64,000 nucleotides of DNA from Alteromonas sp. a30 (GTDB lineage Bacteria; Pseudomonadota; Gammaproteobacteria; Enterobacterales; Alteromonadaceae), in NCBI RefSeq assembly GCF_026788005.1, contig NZ_JABEPE010000001.1, positions 1-64,000 on the forward strand, read 5' to 3'. The position numbers and the translations under genes were made by a program. Below, one piece after another: positions 23,601 through 31,274 of this stretch. Numbering within the stretch: position 1 is the first letter of the stretch; each line of letters starts with the position of its first letter. The notes below the pieces were generated by a model. It was not told the DNA's origin. It did not search any database and saw only the letters and a list, made by a program, of their open reading frames with translations.

Positions 23601-24969
23601 ATTCTGGGTCAAAAGGAACATACTCAGCATTGAGTTTAAATATCGCTAAAATGGAAACCAAAATTTCAGGAGAATAATTCAGCAGCACACCAACTCTAGC
23701 CCCCGCAGTCACCCCCTCTTCCAGCAATAGGTTTGCCATGCGATTGACGGATTGATTAAGCTCTCGGTAGCCCCATTGCACAGGCATACCATCTAACATA
23801 GTGTAGAGCGCAATGGCGTCAGGCGTTTCTTCTACTTGAGATTCAAACAATGATATGACGCTATTGTTGTCATCAAATTGGTTTACTGCCTCTATCGGCA
23901 TTTCCACTATAGGGAGGTGATTGACAGGTAACTGAGGCGCGGCGACACAATGTTGCAGACAGCAGATAAAAGCTTGTTCAAAACTCTGAATAAACGCTGG
24001 GCTGTATTTATTACTGTTAAACGCCCACACCAATTTGCTGATATTTTCACCACTTGTAAAGCGGGTAATGTTAAGTTGAATGTCCAACAAGTCCTTTTGT
24101 AACGAAAATACATTATTTGCTTTGATTTGTTGTGAAATGTCGCGATCTTTTTCATACTCAACACACTGAACACGCAACCCAATTCCGTTATGACTGATGT
24201 TCAGTAATGAATTCCGCTCATTTTCGTTTAAATATTGTTCTATTTTAAAGGCGTTAAGTTGATGTGCTAATAATGCAAAGCATCGGTTTTTTTGCATTAA
24301 CCCATCTACGTTTTCCACGCTATCCAACGAGGCCCGGATAACACCATAATGAGAAAAACTGGGGTTTTGCGTTAATATGCCTACACGTTGCGTATAACAA
24401 AATCGGCTTACAACAATCTGTAAGGCAGATAATGCAATACACCAAAGTTCTTCGTCTGAGCGCTCGACTAGCAAAGGGTTTTGCCAACTCGTGTTACTCT
24501 CATACACCAAGGGTAATAAGCGTTGATTGGCTTGTTTTAGCCTATCACCGGGAACACGATTTTTTCTGGTCTTGCCCATCCCTTCACTATCAGCTAATTG
24601 TGCTAAATACTCATGTAGATGCTGGGTGGCTTCTATGATCAGATTAACTTTATCTTCTCTCGCAGAAGCTAAAAATGCAGAAAGATCATCCACCAAATAC
24701 AAACAAAAAGCTGGAAATTCGCAATTTAAGGCTTGGCTAATGCTGTCGAGCATCTGAGTTAAATGCCAAATGGAGTGTTCGTAATAATTGAGGTGAGGTT
24801 GATTCTGCGTCTGCCGAATAAAATAATTAAAAGCAAACTGAGGATTCTTAGTTTCAAACACCAGACATGGTAGTTCAAATTCATGCTTATCAATAATGTA
24901 TACCAATGACACATCACGAAAGAATTCGTTTTCACCAAGTGCTTTAATCTTTTCTACATACGCGTGCAT
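20686..24969 (-). CDS. NRPS-like adenylation enzyme interrupted by a PanP-like PLP decarboxylase
   Basis: This 1427-residue protein has, in order: residues 1-360, a degenerate condensation-like region without HHxxxDG; 370-687, the first part of an NRPS adenylation domain, with A3 (YVVYTSGTTGQPKG, 526-539) and A5 (NLYGTTE, 670-676); about 688-1220, a complete group II PLP decarboxylase of PanP type (SKKFIGHMTSALPDF; GGSLAN at 843; HVDAAWGG at 976; PLP lysine K1010 in CAHK); and 1221-1427, the rest of the adenylation domain, with A6 (GEIYVAGAGIAKGYL), A7 as YRTFDL, A8 (GRVDHQIKLHGNRIELDEIE) and A10 lysine K1412. There is no carrier or thioesterase domain. By-eye specificity residues are V575 D576 A579 T619 V644 S646 L671 A679 D680 K1412, close to the beta-alanine code as I recall it. 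Predicted role: aspartate to beta-alanine, then beta-alanyl-AMP. Confidence 0.85.
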   Translation of the reverse strand: MHAYVEKIKALGENEFFRDVSLVYIIDKHEFELPCLVFETKNPQFAFNYFIRQTQNQPHLNYYEHSIWHLTQMLDSISQALNCEFPAFCLYLVDDLSAFLASAREDKVNLIIEATQHLHEYLAQLADSEGMGKTRKNRVPGDRLKQANQRLLPLVYESNTSWQNPLLVERSDEELWCIALSALQIVVSRFCYTQRVGILTQNPSFSHYGVIRASLDSVENVDGLMQKNRCFALLAHQLNAFKIEQYLNENERNSLLNISHNGIGLRVQCVEYEKDRDISQQIKANNVFSLQKDLLDIQLNITRFTSGENISKLVWAFNSNKYSPAFIQSFEQAFICCLQHCVAAPQLPVNHLPIVEMPIEAVNQFDDNNSVISLFESQVEETPDAIALYTMLDGMPVQWGYRELNQSVNRMANLLLEEGVTAGARVGVLLNYSPEILVSILAIFKLNAEYVPFDPEYPSERLNYMLQDANVDWMLTAKSHLSLLQDRLNDSQTLKILQWDSSQIQVRLNSLSAENLGTTMNSELAYVVYTSGTTGQPKGVLGTHRSLANRLIWMQSQFPAKTGTRFGATTSVCFVDHIAELLQPIICGGIVCMLPDEALEGGLVNDADMLLSWEIERLTLLPSLLLGLLRKSNKKSLSTLKLVVTSGEPLFQNVVDAFHSKLDGKARLINLYGTTECGADVSFYEATFPEHLRVMKYFKPRRNSMGDVPVRIGLDDEHFTMPNVPVADLIHKFMDVDIPAQPADYASYIEQIKEELFPYLIDVSSKKFIGHMTSALPDFMSDFSRFITQANQNIVKIETSKVLTFMERQLMAMLHKMFFRQEDSYYAERVQNPAHMFGVVTSGGSLANVMALYSARNKALMRQGITKEQIQKQGAIACMQSLGFTRAVILVSRLAHYSIRKTVGLLGLGEDNLLIIEQDEHQRIDTQKLAETIAHCKQENRFIIALIGIAGATETGTVDPLPQLASIANENHIHFHVDAAWGGAFVFSEDYHYKLAGIEHADTITFCAHKQLYLAQGISLCLFKNSQGLYSVTTHAEYQAEIGSFDLGQFTLEGSRPATSLMLHAALHLFSRSGYNWLMQQSMLKAAFLKALVQNTDAFELVGENDLNIINYRYIPRALRGKPQHINYTQEEHQLISEATESIQIQQFLQGRTFVSKTRILYSQFSDSKISVFRVVPINPLTSFDDLIDVLNDQLQIATALVEGDQEEQSIELSNSMLHALEPIRPIAPIGKAIANNALYVMDEFHNLLPPGAIGEIYVAGAGIAKGYLNKPDLTRRSFIVSPFNPEQRLYRTFDLGRVRHDGQIEYCGRVDHQIKLHGNRIELDEIEMTLKAMPQVAVAKVALLQSKENSEFLEQDSAITAYIEPNTLLGKKEKHTLKQNILDELRLHLPEDHLPQHIVIFDKIPMLPNFKVDLNLCEKLAKDSGK

Positions 24970-25176
24970 GTATACCCTGCTTTTAATCTAAGTCACGCTC
25001 TCAACCTAGTTTTTATGCTTGCATGATAAGAGGTAGGAGCAAAATTGGGCGCAAGTTTACCACAAAGATTTGGGCTCGCATAAACACAGTCAGAGGTAAA
25101 CTTTCTTAACGAGGTTAAGAGGAGACTAGCGCCTTATATGATAATAAAGGCGCTGTATTCATCCCTATTGGCTAAC

Positions 25177-26823
25177 CTAGTGCCAAATAATATGGCCCTG
25201 AGGTAATTGACGAGCTATATCAAGGTAGCGCGACTCAACAACATGACGCTTTACTTTTAATGTAGGTGTTAATTCACCAGACTCAGTGGTCCACGGTTTT
25301 TCAAGAACAATGATTCCACCAACCTTTTCATGAGATTCTAACTTTTCATTTATCTTCTTGAGCGAGTTTTCGAGGCTGGCTTTAAGATCGTCTTGTGAAT
25401 ACCCTTCGGCATGTTCACTTAAATTTACGATTAAAACCGGTTGAACCAATTGTGTGCCAACCAAGCACATTAGCTCAATGAACTCGTTCTCCCCGAAGTC
25501 AGACTCAATAGGGATTGGCGCGACATATTTGCCCTTCTCCGTTTTAAAGATGTCCTTTTTACGGCCTGTAATAGACAAATATCCATCCTCTAATTTGCCT
25601 AAATCCCCAGTATGAATATAACCATGCTCATTAAGCACTTCTTTGGTTTTATCCTCTTCCTTGTAGTAACCAATCATATTTGAAGTGCAGCGCACCAGTA
25701 TTTCATCGTCTTCAGCAATTTTGATGTCGACTTCAAAAGATGGCTGAGAAATAGTACCAAATCGAACTTCTTTGTTTTTCTTAGGCATACTTCCGCAAGC
25801 AAAAGTTTCGGTCATGCCCCAACCTTCTGCAATATCGATCCCAATACCGCGATACCATTCTAGCAACTTCCGAGAGATAGGAGCTGAGCCACTGATAAAT
25901 GCGTACGCTTTGTCCAAGCCCATTTGTTTGCGAATTTTACGCTTTACAATGCCGCTTAGAATGGGGATTTTCAGCATAAATTGCAGTTTGTTGTTGGGAA
26001 TTTTATGCAGGATTTTCTTCTGGAATTGTGTCCACAGTCGAGGAACTGAACCAAACAACGTTGGTCTAGCATAAGCGAGATCGTCAGCAAACGTCGCCAA
26101 TGATTCTACAAAATACACTTCAAATCCCCAATTAATGAGAATAGAACAAACATAGTTTCTTTCAGTGCAATGTGACATCGGCAGATAAGACAGAATTCTA
26201 TCTTCTGTAGTAACTTGAATTGATGCGCCGGTGTTTTTCCCTGCAAGAACAAAACTCTTATAAGAGTGCATGGCCCCCTTAGGATGACCAGTGCTACCTG
26301 ATGTGTACAGAATCGTCATTAGGTCATCGGCTGACACATTAGGAACTTCGTAGTCCGGCTCGGTATTATCGATAATGTCTTGCCATTGATGATCGCAAGG
26401 AATTGTAGGATAAGGCATCGAAATCTTTAAAATATGTTCGGGTACCGCTTTTTCGGCTGCGTCCTGATCATCCAACTTACCAATAAAAACGGCTTTACAT
26501 TCAGAGTGCTCAAGAATGTAGGAAATGGTTTCTTGATTCGCCGTAGGGTAAATAGGCACACTCACAAAGCCCCCTAGCATTAAAGCAAAATCCGCAATGA
26601 TCCAGTGCGCGCAATTTTTCGCTAAAATGGCTACGGTATCCCCAGGCTGATAACCCTGTGCTTTTAAAAAGCCGACCATACGGTAAGCTTGATCGGATAT
26701 ATCTTTCCAAGAGTAAGTGTGAACTTTACGGTCAATAGGTTGGAATAAAATGTCTTTATCACCCATTTTATCGACCCAAAAGGCAATCTTTTCTTTCGGT
26801 AGCGCAATGTGAGCTGTATTCAT
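25177..26823 (-). CDS. Long-chain fatty acyl-CoA (AMP-forming) ligase
   Basis: This 548-residue protein is a complete ANL-superfamily enzyme. It has a P-loop motif MTILYTSGSTGHPKGAMHSY, an A5-like EGWGMTETF, YIHTGDLGKLEDGYLSITGR, and RKKDIFKTEKGKYVAPIPIE, which is the pattern of FadD15/AMP-dependent long-chain ligases rather than of NRPS A domains. It activates fatty acids to acyl-CoA through acyl-AMP. It lies 207 bases upstream of the interrupted adenylation enzyme on the same strand, in the right order for joint transcription, though the gap is large. Confidence 0.85.
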   Translation of the reverse strand: MNTAHIALPKEKIAFWVDKMGDKDILFQPIDRKVHTYSWKDISDQAYRMVGFLKAQGYQPGDTVAILAKNCAHWIIADFALMLGGFVSVPIYPTANQETISYILEHSECKAVFIGKLDDQDAAEKAVPEHILKISMPYPTIPCDHQWQDIIDNTEPDYEVPNVSADDLMTILYTSGSTGHPKGAMHSYKSFVLAGKNTGASIQVTTEDRILSYLPMSHCTERNYVCSILINWGFEVYFVESLATFADDLAYARPTLFGSVPRLWTQFQKKILHKIPNNKLQFMLKIPILSGIVKRKIRKQMGLDKAYAFISGSAPISRKLLEWYRGIGIDIAEGWGMTETFACGSMPKKNKEVRFGTISQPSFEVDIKIAEDDEILVRCTSNMIGYYKEEDKTKEVLNEHGYIHTGDLGKLEDGYLSITGRKKDIFKTEKGKYVAPIPIESDFGENEFIELMCLVGTQLVQPVLIVNLSEHAEGYSQDDLKASLENSLKKINEKLESHEKVGGIIVLEKPWTTESGELTPTLKVKRHVVESRYLDIARQLPQGHIIWH

Positions 26824-26851
26824 CTAAATTTCGACCCTGTAGAGTGACGCT

Positions 26852-27403
26852 TTACCACATAAGATCATCTGGCACTTTGAAATCTGCGTACCAATCATCT
26901 TCCTCTGTGGCTGCTTCGTTTTTATTAGAATGCTCCGTATAAACTACGGTATTGTTTTCATCTCGTTCTAAAATCTTTTCCGCTGCTTGCATGGGGATAA
27001 TTGCATAACCATCCCCTTCTTTCGCGATAGCTAATTTGCCGCGTTGCAGCATCGATTGAATTTTTTCTGACACTTGTAAGCGTTTAATCTTACTTCCATC
27101 GGTAAAATTAAACGTGATTTCGCCTTGGAAATCTTCGATCTGATTCATAGTCACTAATTGCTTTATCTGATAAACAATGGCCTTTTTCTCGGCTTCTTCT
27201 TTAGCGGATAAACTGAGCGCTCTATCTCTCTCTTTCTTCTCAGCCAGCTGTTTTTCCACACTCAGCTTGGCTTCATCGACCACAACTTTCTTTTGTGTCC
27301 TTGCTATCTTGTTTTTCTTACGTTTATCTTTATTAATTTTCTGAGCCTTTTTTTTATCCCCTAGGCCCGCTTTTAAGAGTTGTTCTTGCAAAGACAATGA
27401 CAT
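26852..27403 (-). CDS. DUF2058 (YaiL-like) protein
   Basis: This 183-residue protein matches the DUF2058/YaiL pattern: MSLSLQEQLLKAGLGDKKKA, a very basic segment to about residue 60, then a fold with FNFTDGSKIKRLQVSEKIQ and GKLAIAKEGDGYAIIPMQAA, and a C-terminal acidic tail ending PDDLMW. The family appears nucleic-acid associated but its role is not established. It starts with an AGGT site and ends 28 bases before the acyl-CoA ligase gene. Confidence 0.85.
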   Translation of the reverse strand: MSLSLQEQLLKAGLGDKKKAQKINKDKRKKNKIARTQKKVVVDEAKLSVEKQLAEKKERDRALSLSAKEEAEKKAIVYQIKQLVTMNQIEDFQGEITFNFTDGSKIKRLQVSEKIQSMLQRGKLAIAKEGDGYAIIPMQAAEKILERDENNTVVYTEHSNKNEAATEEDDWYADFKVPDDLMW

Positions 27404-27581
27404 TTGTTGTACCTAATTAACAATGAGTAATAAAAAAGTAAATAAATAGTTATCAATATTCTGCACAATAATTCCGAGATAATCACCTATTTATACAAGA
27501 CAATTTGTTCTCTTAGCTTAAAGCTTGTATGTTAGAAAGTTCACAAAGTCCATATTCAAAGTATTGAGCTGCACTTCTGAT

Positions 27582-28001
27582 ATGTTTGGTAAAAAGCTAA
27601 AAGTCGAAAAAGTCGAATTAGTAAAGAAAATCATTCGGCAATATAACTACACTGATTTTGAAAAAGCACATCAGGAATGCGTTGGTCTAGGTATTAAAGT
27701 TAACCGCCCTGCTTTGGATAACTTTGCACTAAAACTAAAACAACTCGACACCGCAGAAAAACCCAAGCTGGATTTATCCCCTCCTCCAATACACCAGACT
27801 CGTGGCAGCTTAGTGGACTACTTCGATAACGTGCGCGAAGGAATTGCAACCTTTTCCCATATTGAAGTTGATAGCATGACCGCCGAGCAAGCCAGTGAAA
27901 GGAAAAATGCGATTACTCTTGAGCTTGGGGAGTTAAAAATTAAAGAACATGCATTATTGCAAGAACTTTCCCTTATTCTGAATAAATTTGAGTCATATTA
28001 A
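27582..28001 (+). CDS. Small helical protein of unknown function
   Basis: From ATG 27582 the product has 139 residues; an upstream TTG at 27525 would add 19 residues of no recognisable character, so the internal ATG is preferred although neither has a strong ribosome site. It is helical and charged, with a middle stretch DLSPPPIHQTRGSLVDYFDN and a C-terminal amphipathic coil. No family was recognised. It precedes the sigma-54 activator by about 110 bases on the same strand and may share its promoter. Confidence 0.55.
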   Translation: MFGKKLKVEKVELVKKIIRQYNYTDFEKAHQECVGLGIKVNRPALDNFALKLKQLDTAEKPKLDLSPPPIHQTRGSLVDYFDNVREGIATFSHIEVDSMTAEQASERKNAITLELGELKIKEHALLQELSLILNKFESY

Positions 28002-28111
28002 TTTTATTCTTTTTCCCTTTTTTGGCTTTAGTTCTTCATATTTCTTGAAAAATGCCGATTAACCAACTAGAAATAAAGGTTCATTAAATTTCAAACACGG
28101 TGGTTAAGAAC

Positions 28112-29515
28112 ATGATACTTAAAGATACACAGGTACGTGTGGTATCGTTCGTCAATAACAGTTTTCGGCTTGCTGTTATTCAGGGTTTGGAAAATAACTT
28201 ATTAAATATCAAGGATTTCTACACAATTACCCACGAACAAACCAGTAGCCAATCCCCGATTGTTTGGTTGATATTAATTAACCATATTGATGATATTTCC
28301 TCCTTGGACATTCGGAAATATCATGCCAATCATGAACAATTTATTTACGTTACTGCCTCCCCTCAAAATACAACGCATTCTCAACAACATACTCTCCCCT
28401 TTTCCTTAAATGTCGTATTCCATTCACCCAATCAAACTAAACTACTGCAAGCAATTAGCTATGCAGAACAACAGATTTTGCAGCGTCAGCATTTTCTACC
28501 ATCTGACGTTGATGCGACTTTTTTAAAACTCAAATTTTACGGGCGCTCAAGCCGATTCGTTAAAGTGGTTCAATTAATCAAAAAAGTCGCTAATACGGAT
28601 ACCAATGTTTTTATTAAAGGCGAAACGGGAACAGGGAAAGAGCTAACAGCTCGCGCCATACACTACTTAAGCGGGCGTAGAGAAGAGTCATTTATTCCGA
28701 TCAATTGTGGTGCGTTTTCTGATGACTTGCTATTGAGTGAATTATTTGGTCATGAAAAAGGCGCTTTTACAGGGGCAGATAAAGAAAAAGTTGGCCTGTT
28801 AGAAATGGCGAATAACGGCACGGTTTTTCTGGATGAGGTTGATAGTCTTTCGCCAAAAGCACAGGTCGCGTTATTACGTTATTTGCAGGACTCTGAAATT
28901 CGTCGAGTCGGTAGCCGCTTCACGAAAAAACTTAATGTACGGATTATTGCGGCGAGTAACGCGAATATGAAAACCTTGATTCAGGCCGGTAGTTTTCGTG
29001 AAGATTTAATGTATCGATTAGACGTACTGCAAATTACGCTACCGGCATTACGTCATCGAGGAGAAGATATTCTGCTGCTTGCACAACGCTTTTTGGCAGG
29101 AATGGCCCTCAAAAACGATAACACCGTTAAAGTATTCCATTCTAATTTGCTCAGAGCAATGCAAGCTTATAACTGGGAAGGTAATGTGCGGGAATTAGAT
29201 AACTTTGTGAAACGCGCATACGTCTTATCAGAAGGTTCTGTCATTCATGATGTGGAGCTGCTTTCTCCCTCAGAAGCTCATCCCGATTCTCATGCTGCGG
29301 AGCCTATTAGTGTAAATTTGCCATCAGTAGAACAAAGTTTTCAGGCTGCTAAAGATAAGTTAGTGTATCAATTTGAACATGATTACCTAGAGAAACTCCT
29401 CACTTTTACACAAGGCAATGTTTCCAAAGCCGCTAAAATAGCAAAGAAAGAGCGCCGTTCTTTTTGCCGTCTTATGGAAAAACATGGCCTAGAAAGACAA
29501 CAATTCATGCTGTAA
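28112..29515 (+). CDS. Sigma-54-dependent transcriptional activator
   Basis: This 467-residue protein starts at ATG 28112; GTG 28100 in frame is an alternative. Residues 1-130 are a degenerate receiver-like region without a clear phosphorylation pocket. The AAA+ domain has Walker A GETGTGKE, the sigma-54 contact loop GAFTGA and Walker B TVFLDEVD. The C-terminus is a Fis-type helix-turn-helix (GNVSKAAKIAKKERRSFCRL), in arrangement like VpsR-type regulators. Its targets are unknown. A partial -24/-12 element upstream of the type VI operon makes that operon a candidate. Confidence 0.88.
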   Translation: MILKDTQVRVVSFVNNSFRLAVIQGLENNLLNIKDFYTITHEQTSSQSPIVWLILINHIDDISSLDIRKYHANHEQFIYVTASPQNTTHSQQHTLPFSLNVVFHSPNQTKLLQAISYAEQQILQRQHFLPSDVDATFLKLKFYGRSSRFVKVVQLIKKVANTDTNVFIKGETGTGKELTARAIHYLSGRREESFIPINCGAFSDDLLLSELFGHEKGAFTGADKEKVGLLEMANNGTVFLDEVDSLSPKAQVALLRYLQDSEIRRVGSRFTKKLNVRIIAASNANMKTLIQAGSFREDLMYRLDVLQITLPALRHRGEDILLLAQRFLAGMALKNDNTVKVFHSNLLRAMQAYNWEGNVRELDNFVKRAYVLSEGSVIHDVELLSPSEAHPDSHAAEPISVNLPSVEQSFQAAKDKLVYQFEHDYLEKLLTFTQGNVSKAAKIAKKERRSFCRLMEKHGLERQQFML

Positions 29516-29798
29516 CTAGCGTTGAAGCCCTAAAAGTTACTGGGCACAACCTATTGCCTGTCTACATCAATAATCATTCGATTAAATTGACCTATTTAGA
29601 CTGTTATATTACCCATTCCTTTATTTAACGTCTTTTTATTCCCCCAGATTAAAGAAAATTTCACATAAGAAAAATATGTAATTTATATTTATTGAAATAC
29701 GAAAAAATAAATGTATTTTATATCCTTTTGATGCTTCTAAGGCTTGGCTTTTTCTCCAAACAAGCTTGCAAAATGATTCAACAAAAGTCTTATTGATT

Positions 29799-30125
29799 AT
29801 GAACGATAACTTGAAAAATCATTGGGGTAGTCGTTTGCGAAATTACCTCAAAGATAAGCACAACTTGAAACAATTGGCGCTTGCAAATGCGATTGGTGTT
29901 GAGGAAAGCACCATTTCACGTTGGCTCTCTGGAGGGAACATAAAAGTGAGCCACCTTATAAACCTATGTGCTTTTCTCGATATATCAATAGATTGGCTGA
30001 TTATGGGAAGAGGCACCCCTGCTTTACATAAAACTGATATACAAGACGTAAATATGTTAAATGGGCTGCCGAAAGAAATCAGAGAAGATATACAAAGCTT
30101 AATTCATAAGCTTAGTGAGAAGTAG
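29799..30125 (+). CDS. XRE-family regulator
   Basis: From ATG 29799 the protein has 108 residues. The N-terminal helix-turn-helix spans about 8-62 (LRNYLKDKHNLKQLALANAI then GVEESTISRWLSGGNIKVSH), followed by the SIDWLIMGRGTP continuation typical of phage-repressor-like XRE proteins and a short helical tail. An upstream in-frame TTG exists but its extra residues are not protein-like. It stands alone between the activator and the chaperone-usher pair and could regulate the latter. Confidence 0.8.
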   Translation: MNDNLKNHWGSRLRNYLKDKHNLKQLALANAIGVEESTISRWLSGGNIKVSHLINLCAFLDISIDWLIMGRGTPALHKTDIQDVNMLNGLPKEIREDIQSLIHKLSEK

Positions 30126-30292
30126 CCAAACAGAGAGCTATCGGCTCTTTAAAAACTTGCATAAAAAACAAGTTTATTGCATAGCAAAAAATAGTTTTAA
30201 TTTTCGCTTATATAAAAATAACGTTATCTTATTTGCCAAAGCAGAACCAGAAATAGTGACTATTTCATATAAAAGTGCAAGTAAGGCAGTTT

Positions 30293-31084
30293 ATGAAAAT
30301 TGAATTCTTAAAACACGTTAAAAGTTACCTTTGTTCTAGAAGCATAATTAAAACACTAACTGTTACCTCGTTAGCGTTATTTACACTGCAAGCTAGCGCG
30401 GGCAATTTCAAATTAGATAAAACTCGTATTGTGCTGGATGAAGAAGTGCGGCGCGACGAAATCCGCATTTATAACGAGTCCGATACGTTACAAAGTTATC
30501 GCGTCTCACTTATCGAGATGAAAATGAATGCAGAAGGCTCGCTGGTAGAAGTAGAAGAGTACGAGCGCTCTGCGCAACCCTATTTACGCATCGGGCCACG
30601 TATTTCCCGAGATGTAAAACCGCATAGCTTTCAAAAAGTGCGCATTATTAAGCGTAAAACGCCCAAAGCCGGCGAATATCGCTCGCATTTAATGGTAGAA
30701 GCCATCACTCAAGACCCGATTAAACAAGTCAGCGGTATCTTTATTCGCCCGAACTTGAAATACGTTATTCCCATTTTTGTTCGCCACGGGCAAGAACCAG
30801 CAGAGCTGCGTTTTGGTAAGCCAGGTGTAACCGAAGACGGCAAATTAAACTTGGTGCTCAATCGCCTTGGCGCAAGTTCTGTTAGCGGCAACATCGTGGT
30901 GCGCGATAAGAATAACGAAGAGCTATACCGTGCAAATCAAGTGAGCGTTTATCCCGAGATAAATAGTCGTCAATTGAACACCGAATTGCTTGCCAAAGAC
31001 CTCGAAGGCCAAGCCATTTCCCTGATTTTGGAAGACCCAAGCAACGACGACGAAGTTGTGGTTCAACAAGTGGTGAAACTGTAA
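30293..31084 (+). CDS. PapD-like periplasmic pilus chaperone
   Basis: From ATG 30293 (AAGG site) the protein has 263 residues with a long signal peptide ending QASA near residue 37. The mature part has the two-Ig-domain pattern of usher-pathway chaperones: GNFKLDKTRIVLDEEVRRDE, then a strand with YRVSLIEMKM, basic RIGPRISRDVKPHSFQKVRI, and FIRPNLKYVIPIFVRHGQ before the second domain. It would deliver pilus subunits to the usher that follows. No subunit gene is nearby. Confidence 0.8.
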   Translation: MKIEFLKHVKSYLCSRSIIKTLTVTSLALFTLQASAGNFKLDKTRIVLDEEVRRDEIRIYNESDTLQSYRVSLIEMKMNAEGSLVEVEEYERSAQPYLRIGPRISRDVKPHSFQKVRIIKRKTPKAGEYRSHLMVEAITQDPIKQVSGIFIRPNLKYVIPIFVRHGQEPAELRFGKPGVTEDGKLNLVLNRLGASSVSGNIVVRDKNNEELYRANQVSVYPEINSRQLNTELLAKDLEGQAISLILEDPSNDDEVVVQQVVKL

Positions 31085-31220
31085 TTCACGGCAAAGCTCA
31101 GACGTTGGATCTTGCTACACCTTGGCTGAACGCTCACAAGCATGAAACAAGCGCACAGAACAAGCAGCACAAATAACCAATAGCTAAATGACAAACTTGG
31201 AAATTTAGAAATTAAGCATT

Positions 31221-31260
31221 TGCGCCCAGTTGGACTTACCTCTCCTTGATGTTGGGCGCA
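31221..31260. other. Inverted repeat in the chaperone-usher gap
   Basis: TGCGCCCA (31221-31228) pairs with TGGGCGCA (31253-31260) around a 24-base loop. It lies just upstream of the usher start and could reduce read-through or act on translation. Weak evidence. Confidence 0.3.
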
Positions 31261-31274
31261 TTGCAAAACCAAAT

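Noticed and set aside
20686-24969. Two separate genes (adenylation enzyme and decarboxylase) wrongly joined
   Set aside because: The adenylation motifs continue after the decarboxylase in the same frame, A6 to A10 are present once only, and no stop or start signal interrupts either junction; a simple tandem fusion would not leave A6-A10 after the insert.
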